DNA of 64,000 bases from Paracentrotus lividus (taxonomy: Eukaryota; Echinodermata; Echinoidea; Camarodonta; Echinidae). Shown here piece by piece: positions 11,193-23,361 of this stretch (positions are counted from its first letter, which is position 1; every line of letters starts with the position of its first letter). Under the pieces are notes generated by a model. The model made no database searches and was not told the origin of the DNA. It saw nothing but the letters and a program-made list of their open reading frames with translations. Location of the stretch: assembly GCA_940671915.1 (NCBI GenBank), contig CALNVZ010002974.1:19137214-19201213 (forward strand). The letters are read 5' to 3'. Both the position numbers and the translations under genes were made by a program.

Positions 11193-14100
11193 TTGTTTTT
11201 ATATATAGGATTACAGGTTCTTATATGATTTTCTATGTAACATGTTCAGCCAAATCTACTATATGAGTAAGTCATAATTTGAGGACTCAACATAATACCA
11301 TTGCCCTTTTATTTATATAAAATCTACGAAAATCCAAAAAGTACAATGTGACCCATTAAAAGCAAACCAGAAGGTGTTGATTTGACCAAAGTTGCATGGA
11401 ATCGTTAAGGTTATTTTTTTAAGTGCATGTATAGTTTTTAAGTGATATATTATAAATTTACTTTCAAAATTCCTCTAATTAGAATGTCCATATTATGATT
11501 TCTTTATGTGCCTATAGATATGATAGGATTTTTAAATTACAACAGCGCCCTGGTTTGTTGCTTTTCTAACAAAAAAAGAAGAAGATATGAACTGTTTTCC
11601 ACATTTGTTTATTGACAAAAAACGTCCTAATATATATCAATGTAAAGGGGAAACTACTCATTAACATGGCTCTGGTTCTTGTTATTATTTCTCCTGTATA
11701 TACGGGCCTGATATGAGTACCAAAAAGATCCCAACAATCATCAAGAAAAAATGTATAATGTTTCATTTTGTAATCTCCTGTTAAAAGCTGCATATACAAA
11801 TTTCAATTCATATTTTTGTACCCAGTTATTGACTTAGGTAACAGTGTTACTTATCAAAAATTTTATAGAATAATTATCTGAAATAATACATTATGGTGTA
11901 TTGTATTGCTGTAAATTTATATTTTATGTTAATGTATAAAAACAAAGTATAAGCTATGTATATTGTAAGATATATTTTGTTCGTTTATCGAATCCATGTG
12001 TATATTTTGTTAGAGGTGTTTCAGTTACAGTTCTACATATCAAGATCGTTTTGTTGTAATTGATCATAATCTATTGTATTGTAAACTATATTGATGTATT
12101 TTGATATTAGTATGCTGATAAATCAGATAAAAACGTAAGCTATGTACATAGATACCATACGTGATGGAAAATGTCTATTAATTAAGGAGGAATAATAGGC
12201 AATTTGGGGGATATTTCTTAGCTTGTTGAATTTATGTGTATTTGTTTTCAACGATTAACAAAAAATCAAGGCTTCTGATATGTTTAGATAAACCACAATT
12301 TAGTCATCATAAGTGCTTTCTATGTCTAAATAAAATGGGTACTATTGTTTATCCGAACGTTGAAATAAACCACTTTTTTCATGTTGGAATATACCACAAC
12401 TTAGTGTTTATTCTTCTTTTTTTCTGTCTCTCTCAATTCTTAATTCATAAGCAGGAACCATCAGATGAAAAAATATTTTTGTTAATAATGAAGGGGAAAT
12501 GCGCCAGAAAAGGTGGTCGACAGAGATTTAGCAAGTAAATAAGGAAGTCGTTTTGTACGAAATTGTTTAATCAACTGACAAATATATACGAAGATAATGG
12601 ACTGGGAAAAAAGATATGATTTAATTTGATTTTGATTTGATTTATTGTTTCACATACCACAAAAATACAAAATAGCATTTCATAAAATCAGTAAGATTAA
12701 GCATGGTGACAAAATAACAATTATTTCATGATAAGGCATAACGTGATATATGAGGAACCTATTAAAAAGCAAGCTTGTATAATATATGTTCCCACATATA
12801 GGGAGAGCGAGGAGAAAGAGAAACTGATGAGGGGAGAGAGAGAGGGGAGAGAGAGACTTGAACAGATCAAATTATACATGATTCTGAATTACTTTTCACA
12901 AGTGTGATGAAAAAGTGGTTAAAATGATATTGAAATGGGTTGGCCACTTTTATAACTACTGAAAATGGTTAGTTTTGATACGTACAATAAGGTTGTATAC
13001 TAGTATATCAAAAGTCATCAATCATGAATAAACACAGGAATCACATTACTTTCAATGAATATGAAAATATCAAACGGTAAATATTGTCACAGAGGGTTAA
13101 TAGGGCAGTGGGTCGCACAATATCGAACATTATAAAGTTGCTTTTTTTCTACTTCTTCTTTCTTTTTTAGTTTTCTTTCTAGTATTCCGCAAAAAAAAAA
13201 TGCTCTCTCGATCTCTCTAATCATTCAACATCTTTCTCTTCCCAGTCCTCCACCAGGAGTTGGAGCAAGAAACCCACCTCTCAAGAGGATTTCCTGGTAG
13301 TTGTATATAGGCCTATTCACACAGGAATTATAAATGTACAGAAAAAGCATACAAATTCAACAAGTTTCTTCCCTTGAAGAGGAAGTGGAAAATAGGGGGT
13401 CCAACCGACTAGGATAATTTATATATTATTCTGAGCATATTCTTTTCCTGAAAAAAAAAATTGTCGGATTATAATTTATAGATAGTCAAATAAAAGAAGA
13501 AATCAAATCGTCCATAATAAAAGGTTCACCTGTGGCAAAATGTGGAGGGAGAGCCTTGGTACCTGCAGCCAACAAAATCTTCAAATCAAAAATGGGTCGT
13601 CTTTTATATTTTTCTAGCGCTCTTATACCATAATTTATCTAACCCAAATCATTAGGGTATATTGGTATCATATGGGACAAATAACTTTAATTTGTACAAC
13701 TCAAAATTATTGATAATGATAATGCACAATTAACTCTAATCATTAGCTAAAAAACTGAAGTTTTTATAAGAACGAAAAAAAAAACAACAACAACAAAACA
13801 GACAAATAAACAAAGCCACAAAGATACTGAACAGCATACCAGTAAATTAAAATACAACTGTTATACCCAGCCCCTCCCTATCTCATTTAATGGGCCACTG
13901 AGCGAAGGGGTCCCCTTTTCAGAAAAAAGTGCCCCTTTTCCACTGTGACCTCCCCCCCCCCCTCCCCCGCACTTTCAAATTCGTTCCGCACCTCTGAATA
14001 CAAATTATTTTTTATAAAGTTATTTTGTGTTTACATGGGCGCCACCCCCTTACTTCGTGTGTTCACGTGGATAAAACGCTTTTTGAATTGCATACCTAAA

Positions 14101-14928
14101 TATGAATTTGACTGCTGGAAGCTCACATCCACTTTCTTTTTACAGCTGTGATTTTTTTTTAAATTGATCACACGAATTAGATTTCATCCACATTGACGAA
14201 ATTCACTGCACATAAACACTTTTGATCGCACATAAACGAATATGAAAGAACATACTAAACGATTATGAAAGAACATACACGAAATCGATTGCTCTAAACG
14301 TTAACTTATATTACCGATAGCCCCGCTCCGGGAAGGTATCGATTAAATTGACTGAACATTAACGAATTCGATTGTAAGTAGTTTAAAATCCGACCGGGAA
14401 AATAATAATGATAATAATAATAATACTAGTTATATGAATAGAGTTCGCTATTAAATTCAAGTTTTCAGCTTACTATGACGGTTTGATCTGTTTTAGAATA
14501 AATATCTCTTTTGTTGAATGAATTGTATTATTCTTTATTTTATAAGCCTATGCATTGTAGTAATGTATAACAGGCCTATTATTGTAAATAATTTTCGTTA
14601 ATGCTAGTGATTTGAAAATGCATTCATTTTGTAATGCAATCTAATTCAATCAATCACTTATTGTAATAATTTTTTGAAAATTAACATAATTCCAAAATAT
14701 GAACAAATATTACTTATTCACACTATCAATATTAGTAAAATTTGAAAAGTAGTCTTAGAAAAAAAAATCGACATAAAGAACACAAATAAACACATTTAGG
14801 CAAGGCACTTAATCCCGGTAATTTACAATGCAAAATTTACATTACCCGGGGTGCTAAAAGTATACCTGGATACACCTGTCCCGTCAAGCATAGCACAGAT
14901 TATATCAGTTTTTGTAACACGTATGGGA
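11193..14928. other. AT-rich intergenic DNA
   Basis: No gene is recognised. Visible details: a GA-rich microsatellite at about 12799-12856; a T-rich stretch with TTTATTGTTTCACATAC at 12640-12657, which could be a LINE tail; a C run near 13952-13961; and a TAATAA-type microsatellite at about 14401-14425. Confidence 0.5.
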
Positions 14929-15339
14929 CAGGGGCGGATCCAGTATTTGCCAATTAGGGGGGGGGGGGCTGGAATTTTTTTTCACCCAAATTTCCCTTGG
15001 CTTGATCAGCGGTTTGAAAAGCTAAACGGGTGGCTGTTCTAGGCCTATAGACACTTAATTAACTTAATCTTGTTTGTTTGTTTGTTGTTTTTTTTTTATG
15101 AACAAGCCAATGTATTAAATCAATCATGTCAATAATGCGAGCGCCGAGCGCGAACCGAAAAATTTTGATATATCAACCTAAAAAAGGGCATTTTAAAGTT
15201 TTTTGTGCTGTGCTTTTAAGAAAGATACTTATCTCATTAAACAATGCGAGCGCGAAGCGCGAGCCGAAAATGTTTAATAATATATCAACCTGAAAACAGT
15301 GCATTGTGAAAGCGTCTTTATGCTATGTTATATATAAGG

Positions 15340-15463
15340 AAAAAGTTTAAAAGATCATCTAAATCGTACCTTCTTGAAAGACTGGCATAAATTATATATA
15401 TCCTCAAATGCTTTTCACTTAAATACTTTTCTTAGAATTAAGGACCAACTCATCAGCGTGTGT

Positions 15464-15505
<42 letters not shown>

Positions 15506-15931
15506 ATTTGTCTGTTGCTTTATAACCTATACTTATGAATATTTAGTTCACTATTTTATGTCTTTTAAATTGTGCTGTAGGCCTACATAGCTTAGTAATT
15601 CAATCTTTAGTATACGTGTACATGTATAGGCGTTACATTTCTTTGATTGTCTATTAATATTTGAGTATTATATGTATTTGTTTGTTGTTTTTCGTAGCTT
15701 AGCATATTTTAATTAATAACTTGTTAATGTTGAACTAATATAGGGCCTCGCTCACAAGCTCTGCTTTTAAAGGGGTCCTGAAACCTTACGTGTCATGATG
15801 TATTCAAATTGATACTTTGTTCATTAATGTATATTACAATTGTCTATATATTTCATGATTATTTCATGTTATGTTTGTTTGAATATATGAATAAAATATA
15901 CAAATGAGCATATGAATAAAAAAAAAAAAAA
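15340..15931 (+). mobile_element. Probable poly(A)-tailed retroelement insertion in the minisatellite
   Basis: The regular spacing of the array breaks between 15246 and 15951. The intervening DNA is unrelated to the unit, contains a (GT)n tract (15457-15502), and ends in AATAAA-like words followed by a run of A (about 15917-15931). The array then resumes directly. This fits insertion of a LINE or SINE 3' end in plus orientation. The 5' boundary and target duplication are not certain. Confidence 0.4.
15457..15502. repeat. (GT)n microsatellite
   Basis: Near-perfect GT dinucleotide repeat with one interruption. Confidence 0.95.
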
Positions 15932-17312
15932 GATACATATTATCTTATTAAACAATGCGAGCGCACTAAAAACAGTGCATTTAAAGTTTTTTTGTGTGTG
16001 CTATGCTTTTTAAGAAGATGCTTCTCATTAAACAATGCGAGCGCGTAGCGCGAGCCGAATATTTTTTGATATATCAACATGAAAACAGTGCATTTTAAGC
16101 GTTTTTTTTTTTTTAACGCCATGCTTATAAAGAAGATACATATTTTATAGAATGCGAGCGCGAAGCGCGAGCCGAAAAATTTTGATATACTAGTATATCA
16201 ACCTGAAAACATTGCATATAAAGGTTTATCAAGCTATGTTTATAAAGAAGATACATGTCTCATTGAATAATGCGAGCGCGAAGCGCGAGCCGAAAATTTT
16301 TTATATATCAACATGAAAACATTTATTTTTAAGCGTTTTTGTGCTAAGCTCATAAAGAAAATATTTATTTCATTAAACAATGCGAGCGGGAAGCGCGAGC
16401 TGAAAATTTTAGATATGTCAACCTGAAAACAGTGCATTTTTTAAAGCGTTTTTATGCTATGTTTATAAGGAAGATGATCTCATTAAACAATGGGAGCGCG
16501 AAGCGCGAGCTGAAAATTTTAAAGAATTATTCAACCTGAAAACAGTGCTTCTTAAGCGTTTTTTAATGCTTATAAAGAAGATATATATCTTAATATAATA
16601 TTAAACAATGCGAGCTATTCCTTTTCATATATTACAACTTAAAAACAGTGTATTTTTAGCACTTTCTTTCCTGTGCTCAAGAGGATAATTATCTAATTAA
16701 ACAAAATGAGCGCGAAGCGCGACCATGACAATATTGTTTTGTTTTTTTCATCCTTTTGTAAATCATTGTATGTCTATCTTATTGAGAAATAATGCGAGCG
16801 CGAAGCGCGATCTGACAATTTTTCAAATTGAAAACAGTACATTATTTTAAAGGTTTTTTTTTTTTTTTGGTGCTATGCTCATAAAAAAGTACACTTATCT
16901 CATTAAGCAAATAATGTAAGCACAAAGCACAAGCTGAAATATTTGTATACATTGACCACAGACCTTTACATTTTAAGCGCTATGTGCTCACAAACAGGAT
17001 AAATTTTATCACCTCATCAAATAGATGAGTCGAGCGCACAGCGGAAGTAGAAAATTCTGTATATTGACTAAAATGGGACATTCCATGTGCTTTTATTTTT
17101 GTTTGTTAGTTTGTTTTTCTTGGGGTGGGTATGGATAGGCCTACTTGATTTACTAAACAAAGTAATCGAGCGAAGAAGCGACAGCTTAAATGTAAGCACT
17201 TTTCGTATCCTCATAAATACGATTTTATCAGGAAATGCGAGCGCGAAGCGCGATCGAAAAACTGACCTACTTTCATTTTAATTCTCTATTTTTCTTAGTG
17301 TTTTTACTTTTC

Positions 17313-17412
17313 ATCCTCCTTCTCGCTCTCTCTCTCTCTCTCTCTTCTTCTCCCCTCCTCCTTCCTTTCCCTTCTTTTTCTCTCTTTTTCTCTTATTTCC
17401 CTTCTTTTCTTG
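17313..17412. repeat. Pyrimidine-rich tract
   Basis: CT/TTC-rich low-complexity sequence including (CT)n near 17327-17343. The open frame through it is an artefact of composition. Confidence 0.85.
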
Positions 17413-17477
17413 TTTTCTTTTTTGCGCCGCCAACAGGGGGGGACGGCCGCCTCGCCCCCCCCCCCAATCCGCCACTG

Positions 17478-17860
17478 GATCATGATTATTTATGACACCT
17501 GTCTGACACGTACTGTGCGGATAAAAATAGACGCCATGTTTTGTTCTTATTGTAGTGTAGAAGCACGTGACGAGCCGTTGCGAAACTCTATTGTTTGTCT
17601 TCTTTTATTTATCATACAGCTCAGTGATACAGTGCTGTGGTGACCGAATTTTTCCCATCGTGTTACTACTGTGTACAGCAGGCATTTACGACACTGTTAT
17701 TTTTAACCGCATTTGGTAAACGAAAGCGTATTACATATCGGTGTCAATACTCGCACATCCTTCAGTTTTGCAAAGTTCTTTAAGAGTATAATACATATTC
17801 TGATATCAAAATAATTGGCATATAACATCTCCAGCTCATACCTTTGAAACTAACTGAACA
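17478..17860. other. Spacer, nothing recognised
   Basis: No gene, repeat end or RNA is recognised between the minisatellite element and stomatin copy 3. Confidence 0.5.
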
Positions 17861-18690
17861 ATGGCTTCCAGAATATAAGGAATTTCAGTGGTGGAAGAAC
17901 AGAACTCACCAGAGTTATAGTGCTTACGATCTAACGACAGCGGATTGGGCTGCTGTGGAATCATACTGATGATATTTTCAAATTCTCTGGTCATCTGCAC
18001 TTGCCTTTCTCGCTTTTTGTCTGCATAAAAGTGGTCCAGGAGTATAGAAGCAGTCATCTTCAGCTTGGACGTCTCTTGTCCGGTGGCGCTAAAGGTCCAG
18101 GATTGTTCTTCATCCTGCCTTGCATCGAAGATTACAGAAAGGTAGATCTGCGTACGATTCCTTTGACATCCCTCCTCAAAAAATCCTGACGAGGACAGTC
18201 TGACCTCTCCGGATGCCGTGTCTTCTACGTGTCAAGAATCAACCATCAGTATTGCCAATGTGGCGAATGCCGACAATCACCAGACTTGCCAGACAACGCT
18301 CCGAATGTCCTGGGCACCAAAGAACTTGGCGGAGATCCTAGCTGAGCGTGAGGGAATCAGTCATTACATGCAGTCACTCTTGATTCACGACACCGACCCT
18401 GGGGTATTCTTGTGGAGCGAGTTGAATCAAGGATGTTCGTCTACCTTAAACAGCTCCAGAGAGCCATGGCTGCTGAGGTTCTGAAGCTTCCAGAGAGGCC
18501 AGAGCCAAGGTATTGCTGCTGAAGGAGAACAGAATGCTGCTGGTGCCTGTAAGGAACTGCGATACTCATTGCAGGAATCTCATCAGCCGCTTCATTGAGG
18601 TATCTTCAGACTCGAACACCATCTCCACAAAAAGAATCTCACCATGTCATCTTTCCCACTATCCTTTAATCTCTTCAGGGAGTCCTGCAA
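17861..18690 (+). pseudogene. Stomatin-related copy 3, broken by many single-base indels
   Basis: Almost the whole stomatin frame can be followed, from TGCTGTGGAATCATACTGAT (the membrane hairpin region, 17950-17969) through [48 protein letters not shown] and the alanine-rich helix, to about 18690. The frame is lost repeatedly by single missing bases, often inside short runs: a lost G in the segment for FRLGR, a lost G in GTGGTC, a lost C in TACCGT. Between these breaks identity to the intact gene is high. The pattern suits either a recent pseudogene or low-coverage sequence with uncorrected deletions. It shares a CGTACGATT word with copy 1 and NAD-type differences with copy 2. Start and end are approximate. 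Confidence 0.85.
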
Positions 18691-20766
18691 AAGTAAATCT
18701 GGTCATAATACTCTCAAACATAATGCAGACAAAAGGAAGTAGGTGACAAAATTAAATATCCTGTGAAAGAGGAAGACGTGCCTTGTCAGTTACATTATTG
18801 ATATCAATTCAGTATCATAAGGCCTTACTTATATCATGATAATATCAATTTTTTTTTTTTTAAGTCACTAGCTTCATTTTTGTCAAACATGGAGGTAAAA
18901 GAGCCTCCATGGTCAAAGTGAGGCCGTATGTTTAGGCCCCTAGGTGATAATCATGTTACCCTTCAGAGGTTGTCCATGTTGTTCAGTATTATGTTGCAAT
19001 GAGCCATCATTAACTGCTTGCTTAATTTGGTGCTTAAACATTTGGGTTTTAACCGAGGAAACCAATCATCATCATTAACACTATAGTTCCGGGGCTAATG
19101 ATACTACTGTTGGGGTGTTACTGGAGGTATGGTGGTTGTGGATGAAGGAGTTTAGAGGATTGTGGCCGAGTCAGGTAGACATACCGGGTAGCCATACCAG
19201 GGCAGGATGACGGAGTTTGGAATTGTGCGGGGGAGGAAGAGTTCTTGTACATGTCGAGCCCAGATGGTGCTGACTAGTGTCCAAGTCTGTTCGGATTTAC
19301 GTCTTGGATCGACCTTCAACGTGACTGGGATTCAAACCTGGGTTTATGATCACAGGCTGAGGACAAATGCATAGAGTGGATTTTTTTTTTTTTACCTGAA
19401 TGATCAGACAAATATAGCTATTATTTTGAGCTTCATGATATTCAATATAAATTGTAATACTACGAGGAAGCAGAAATATTAGATAATCACAATAGATTTT
19501 TGCTTATTTTATTTATTTGTTTTCATTATCCCCAGTTGTAAAAACCATCGAGGGTTATGATACCGTAAAATGATGAGGTGCCTCAAGTGAACACATGTAG
19601 CTTTTAATCGAGGAAGTGTGTTCAACAGTTGTTTCCTGTGTAAAGTGTTTGTTGCATGTTAACGATGTATGTTGGTCTATAATATACGCTTGCATGCAGA
19701 CTTGTTATATTTTCATCATTATAGCCTTGTTATATTATAACATAAGCTATTAACTGTGTTTGTAATTATACCACCCACGAAACATATTGCAAATTTTTTA
19801 ATTGTCTGAACAAGCAAGTACGTACATGTATATAATCATACACACGGTGTGTTCTTACAAACCTTATAAAAACAGCTGACCATACTCTGGAAATGTATAC
19901 ATTGCACAAATTAGATTGTTAAACTCATGTATAGATTGAAGATGGGATATATCATTTTGCTGTGCGAGCAAATTTTGTACTTATTATAAGTACAAACGAC
20001 ATATTTCATATTTGTCGCTGGTAATCAATCCTGCCTGGGTTGCGGGTACTTTCTATTAAAAGAAAATATATCCCCCTATCGGTCTTTTCCCCCCTGTATG
20101 AACCTACTGCATCACTTTACTACATTTGACATTATGAAAGGTGATTTGGTTGGTAGGCCTATGGTTATGTTCCAGACTACAAAATAGTATTATAACGTAT
20201 ATTATTGCGATGCGTACATTGCATCCATACAAATAATTGTTGTTTTCAGTTTTTATAGCTCCGTCATTCAAAATATGAATATTTATGCCAAACAGAAAGA
20301 ATAAGGTGTATCTATAACTTTGGACTTGTTCTGATTTATTTTTCATCTTTGTTGTAATTATGTGTATTATGATACATAATCATATTTATGAATTATTATA
20401 CACACAAACGATCTTCTCGCATTTTAGCCCTCGGGCAAAAATACATATATTGTTGTTAAAAATTTACGCGTAAAACTTAACTTTATAAGCTTTGTGCTTA
20501 TTCACTCTTGATACTCACTTTTTTTTTAAACCTTTGAAAATGAGTTAAAATGAACATATTGCATGATAATGTTAATTTGTGTGAATTTTATATGAATATA
20601 CTGATCATGGGATTAAAGGATTACATCGAATGCATGAGTGACAAATAAAATCTACTTTTTTAAACTTCATATTCTATCTTGTTTGAACGACTTTTATTTA
20701 GGATAAGTCGTCATAAACCAAAACAATAATATAAAGGAAAAGGAGAATGATAACAAACACACAAGA
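18691..20766. other. Intergenic DNA with minor repeats
   Basis: No gene is recognised. A short palindrome pairs CATGGAGG with CCTCCATG at about 18889-18911. A possible tRNA-derived SINE lies at 19290-19380 (listed separately). The rest is AT-rich. Confidence 0.5.
19290..19380 (-). mobile_element. Possible tRNA-derived SINE fragment
   Basis: On the minus strand, around 19327-19345, the word GGTTTGAATCCCA resembles the RNA polymerase III B box (consensus GGTTCGANTCC). It is followed by non-tRNA sequence. I cannot point to a convincing A box or a poly(A) end, so this is only a candidate. Confidence 0.3.
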
Positions 20767-21122
20767 ACGAGGAGAAGAGAGAGTGAGAGGGGAGAGAGGA
20801 GGAGGGGAACAGAGTAGAGAGGGAGGAGAGAGAGGGGGAGAGATGAAGGGGAAGAAGAGAGGAAGAGAGAGAGGGGGGAGAGAAAGGAGGAAGAGAGAGG
20901 GGAGAGAGAAAGGGGACAGATAGAGGGAGAGAAAGGGGAGAGAGGAGGGGGAGAGAAAGAGGGGAATAGAGAGGAGGGAGAGAGAGAGAGAGAGAGGAGG
21001 AGAGAGAGAAAGGGGGAAAGAGAGAGGGAGAGGGAGAGGGAAAAGGAAGAAAGAGAGAGAGAGGAGACAAGAGAGATGAATAGAGAGAGAAATGGAAGGT
21101 GGGCTGAGGAGGAGAGGGGGAA
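20767..21122. repeat. Purine (GA) tract, about 355 bp
   Basis: Almost uninterrupted AG-rich sequence on the plus strand. The two long Ser/Leu/Pro-rich frames on the other strand are composition artefacts. Confidence 0.95.
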
Positions 21123-22899
21123 GCCGAAAGTGTATAGAAACGGTAAATGAACAATAATAAAAAAAAACGATGGAGTTCAAGTTTCATTCAAACAAATCAA
21201 TACCGCAAGTATTTACAGTAATTCGAAAAAAATAAAATAAAATGGTTATTGTGTACATTAAGCTTAATCCTTTATGGAATTAACATATCCCAACAACCAT
21301 GAAAAAATAAAAGGGTAGAACGAAAAGAAAGAGGAGAGAGAAAAAAAGAAGTTGTTTGAAGGCCTGTCATCAGAATATGCCTGGCTTAATTAGTCCCACC
21401 ACCACACCACATTATGAACATGTTTAATTGCGGTATGGGCTCGGGATTTCGAATTTGTCGTGTCATGATTATAATCTATAGCTTATGCTTAATGTAATTA
21501 ATTCCTTTGTCCTTGTAAAATCGATGTAGGAATTTACCATCCAAATGCCTTTGATTTTAATTTTTTTCATTAAACAAAATTAAATGTGGTTTGATATTTT
21601 GTTTATCACGTTTATAGCGGAAAATTTATTCTGGAGCTAGCGTTAATACCATATCAACACTGTGGGTTTAGTATTCGAAACTTTTCTTTCAAAATATTTG
21701 ATATGGCAAAATATGATTTGAACAGGCATACACAAAAGACTTGCATGTAGTCTAACTGCAAAGTATGACGGCTCTGAAATTATGTTTCTTTTATGAATTA
21801 TTTCCATCCGTCACATTCTCTTTTGTTTTCACCTTTGATAATAGCATGAAGTATTTTAAAACCGGTGGACAATAAATAATTTGGGAAGAATACATCCCCT
21901 GCACCCCCTCTATTTCTCGATATAGATGTGGAACATCAATCGTATATCAACAGACCCTCTAAAATGTTGTCTAATGGTGCTCGGCCAGAATATTGAAAAC
22001 TGTATCAGGATAATTATTCCCAAGAATTAGGGCTACGGATAGTATTCCGGGGGAAGTTGTCCAAGAACCATTACAAAAATGGGAAACTACTAAATGAACA
22101 ATAACAGTCTTTTGGTTAATCCTTTCTTCTCTATCTTTATTTGTCCCCTTCCTACATTGTATAATTATATTTTGTGCTGTACCACCACTCGCCCCCCCCC
22201 CTCTCTCTCCCTCTCTCTCTCTCCCTCTATTCCTCTTTCTCTCTTTCTCTCCCCCACACAAAAACACTCCCTCAAACACTAGTTTTCTCTATCGCTCTAT
22301 CTCCTACCGTCTCTCACCCTTCCTTTCTCAGAAGTATCCTACTCTCTCTTTTTATTCATCAGTTTCCACCATGTACGTTACACACATTTACACAAACAGA
22401 CATATTCTGAAATACTAGTAAATAAGACTAATGTTAATTTATTTATTGACAAAATTTATATACATACACGATATCATTAAAAGCATGGTTTACGTGCATA
22501 GTTTGTTACCCTGACAACAAATACCATCAAACTTACAGAATATTATAAACAAGGCAGATAAAACTACAGAAGTTACAGAATTGCAAAGGGCTTTCATGAT
22601 TCACTTCAAATAGTGATCCATCGAGTAACCATAACAACACCAGGGTTCAAAAGATCATTATTGATATCAGAAATGCTGAAATGTGTCGCTGCGTTTTGAA
22701 CTCACCACCCCAAACGAGTGGTTTTGTTATGATTTTCCAAATTTTCCATTGTGTTTCACATCTGATACATATGCCCGTAAAAGGGATATTCTTATGATTG
22801 TCATGAATTTGGTGTAATTTACAAGCTGAATACCACGTCATTGCCCACAATAGATGGGGAGAAATGGTGAGTATTGTTCGGGGTAGGCAAGGTTCACTA
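21123..22899. other. Intergenic DNA
   Basis: No gene is recognised. A C run followed by a CT tract occupies about 22191-22260. Confidence 0.5.
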
Positions 22900-23359
22900 C
22901 ACTGTAAAAAAAAATGAGTAAAATCTTACCCAATACTGAGCAAAAAGGTAACTCGCGTGAAATTGAGTAAAAAATATTACTCATGCAGTAGAGCCAAATG
23001 TTACTCAGAAAAGAGTAACTTTTAGTCATCTATGTATCATTCCTAGCTTCGAAAGGAGTAAACAATTAGTTTACTCATTTTCTTGCGAGTTACCTTTTTA
23101 CTAGCTCTGTTAAGCGTAAACAAAATTATAGTCCGTTGGGAGTAAAGCATTAGTTTACTCATTTTCTTGCGAGTTACCTTTTTACTCTGTTAAGAGTAAA
23201 CAAAATTTACTCCGTTGGGACTAAAGCATAATTATGTTTACTCATTTTCTTGCGCGTTATCTTTTTACTAGCTCTGTTAAGCGTAAACAAAATTTACTCC
23301 GTTGGGAGTAAAGCATTAGTTTACTCATTTTCTTGCGAGTTACCTTTTTTTTTACAGTG
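22900..23359. mobile_element. Tc1/mariner-like MITE with TA target duplication
   Basis: The element starts CACTGTAAAAAAAAA and ends TTTTTTTTTACAGTG, a perfect 13-base inverted repeat (CACTGTAAAAAAA) extended by A/T runs. It is flanked by TA on both sides (22898-22899, 23360-23361). CACTG-type ends with TA duplication are typical of Tc1/mariner. It is 460 bp with no open frame, hence non-autonomous. The interior holds about 3.5 tandem units of roughly 85 bp built from TTTACTCATTTTCTTGCGAG, TTACCTTTTTAC and GTAAACAAAATTTACTCCGT. Confidence 0.85.
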
Positions 23360-23361
23360 TA

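Larger units (their letters stand above)
15137..17265. repeat. Minisatellite of about 110-bp units with GCGCGAAGCGC core
   Basis: Each unit carries AATGCGAGCGCGAAGCGCGA, then an AT-rich stretch with ATATATCAACCTGAAAACAG, then TTTATGCTATGCTTATAAAG. The core starts near 15137, 15246, 15951, 16036, 16151, 16269, 16379, 16489, 16607 (truncated), 16704, 16791, 16912, 17022, 17162 and 17236. Seven copies keep GCGCGAAGCGC exactly (15250, 16158, 16276, 16496, 16710, 16798, 17241). That word can form a four-base-pair stem closed by a GAA loop. The unit near 16912 has changed by G-to-A transitions (AAGCACAAAGCACAAGC). Confidence 0.85.
14929..17477. mobile_element. Repeat element with CAGKGGCGGAT-type inverted ends, carrying a minisatellite
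   Basis: The left end reads CAGGGGCGGATCC (14929) and the right end, on the opposite strand, CAGTGGCGGATTG (ending 17477). Eleven of the first thirteen bases match. Homopolymer G/C runs sit just inside both ends (14959-14969 and 17455-17465). No transposase-like frame is present, so it would be non-autonomous. The interior is an array of about 15 diverged units. No clear target-site duplication is visible, so the class is undecided. CAGGGGCGGATCC-like ends recur in marine invertebrate repeats, which is background knowledge, not shown here. Confidence 0.6.

Noticed and set aside
15137..17265. CRISPR-like regular repeats
   Set aside because: The spacers are themselves repeated, no cas genes are present and the DNA is eukaryotic; it is a minisatellite.
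17087..17495. Hydrophobic open frames that look like membrane proteins
   Set aside because: T-rich and CT-rich low-complexity DNA gives Leu/Phe/Ser by composition alone.
20698..21187. Two overlapping minus-strand open frames of about 160 codons rich in Ser, Leu and Pro
   Set aside because: They are read from the GA/CT tract; both frames stay open only because of base composition.
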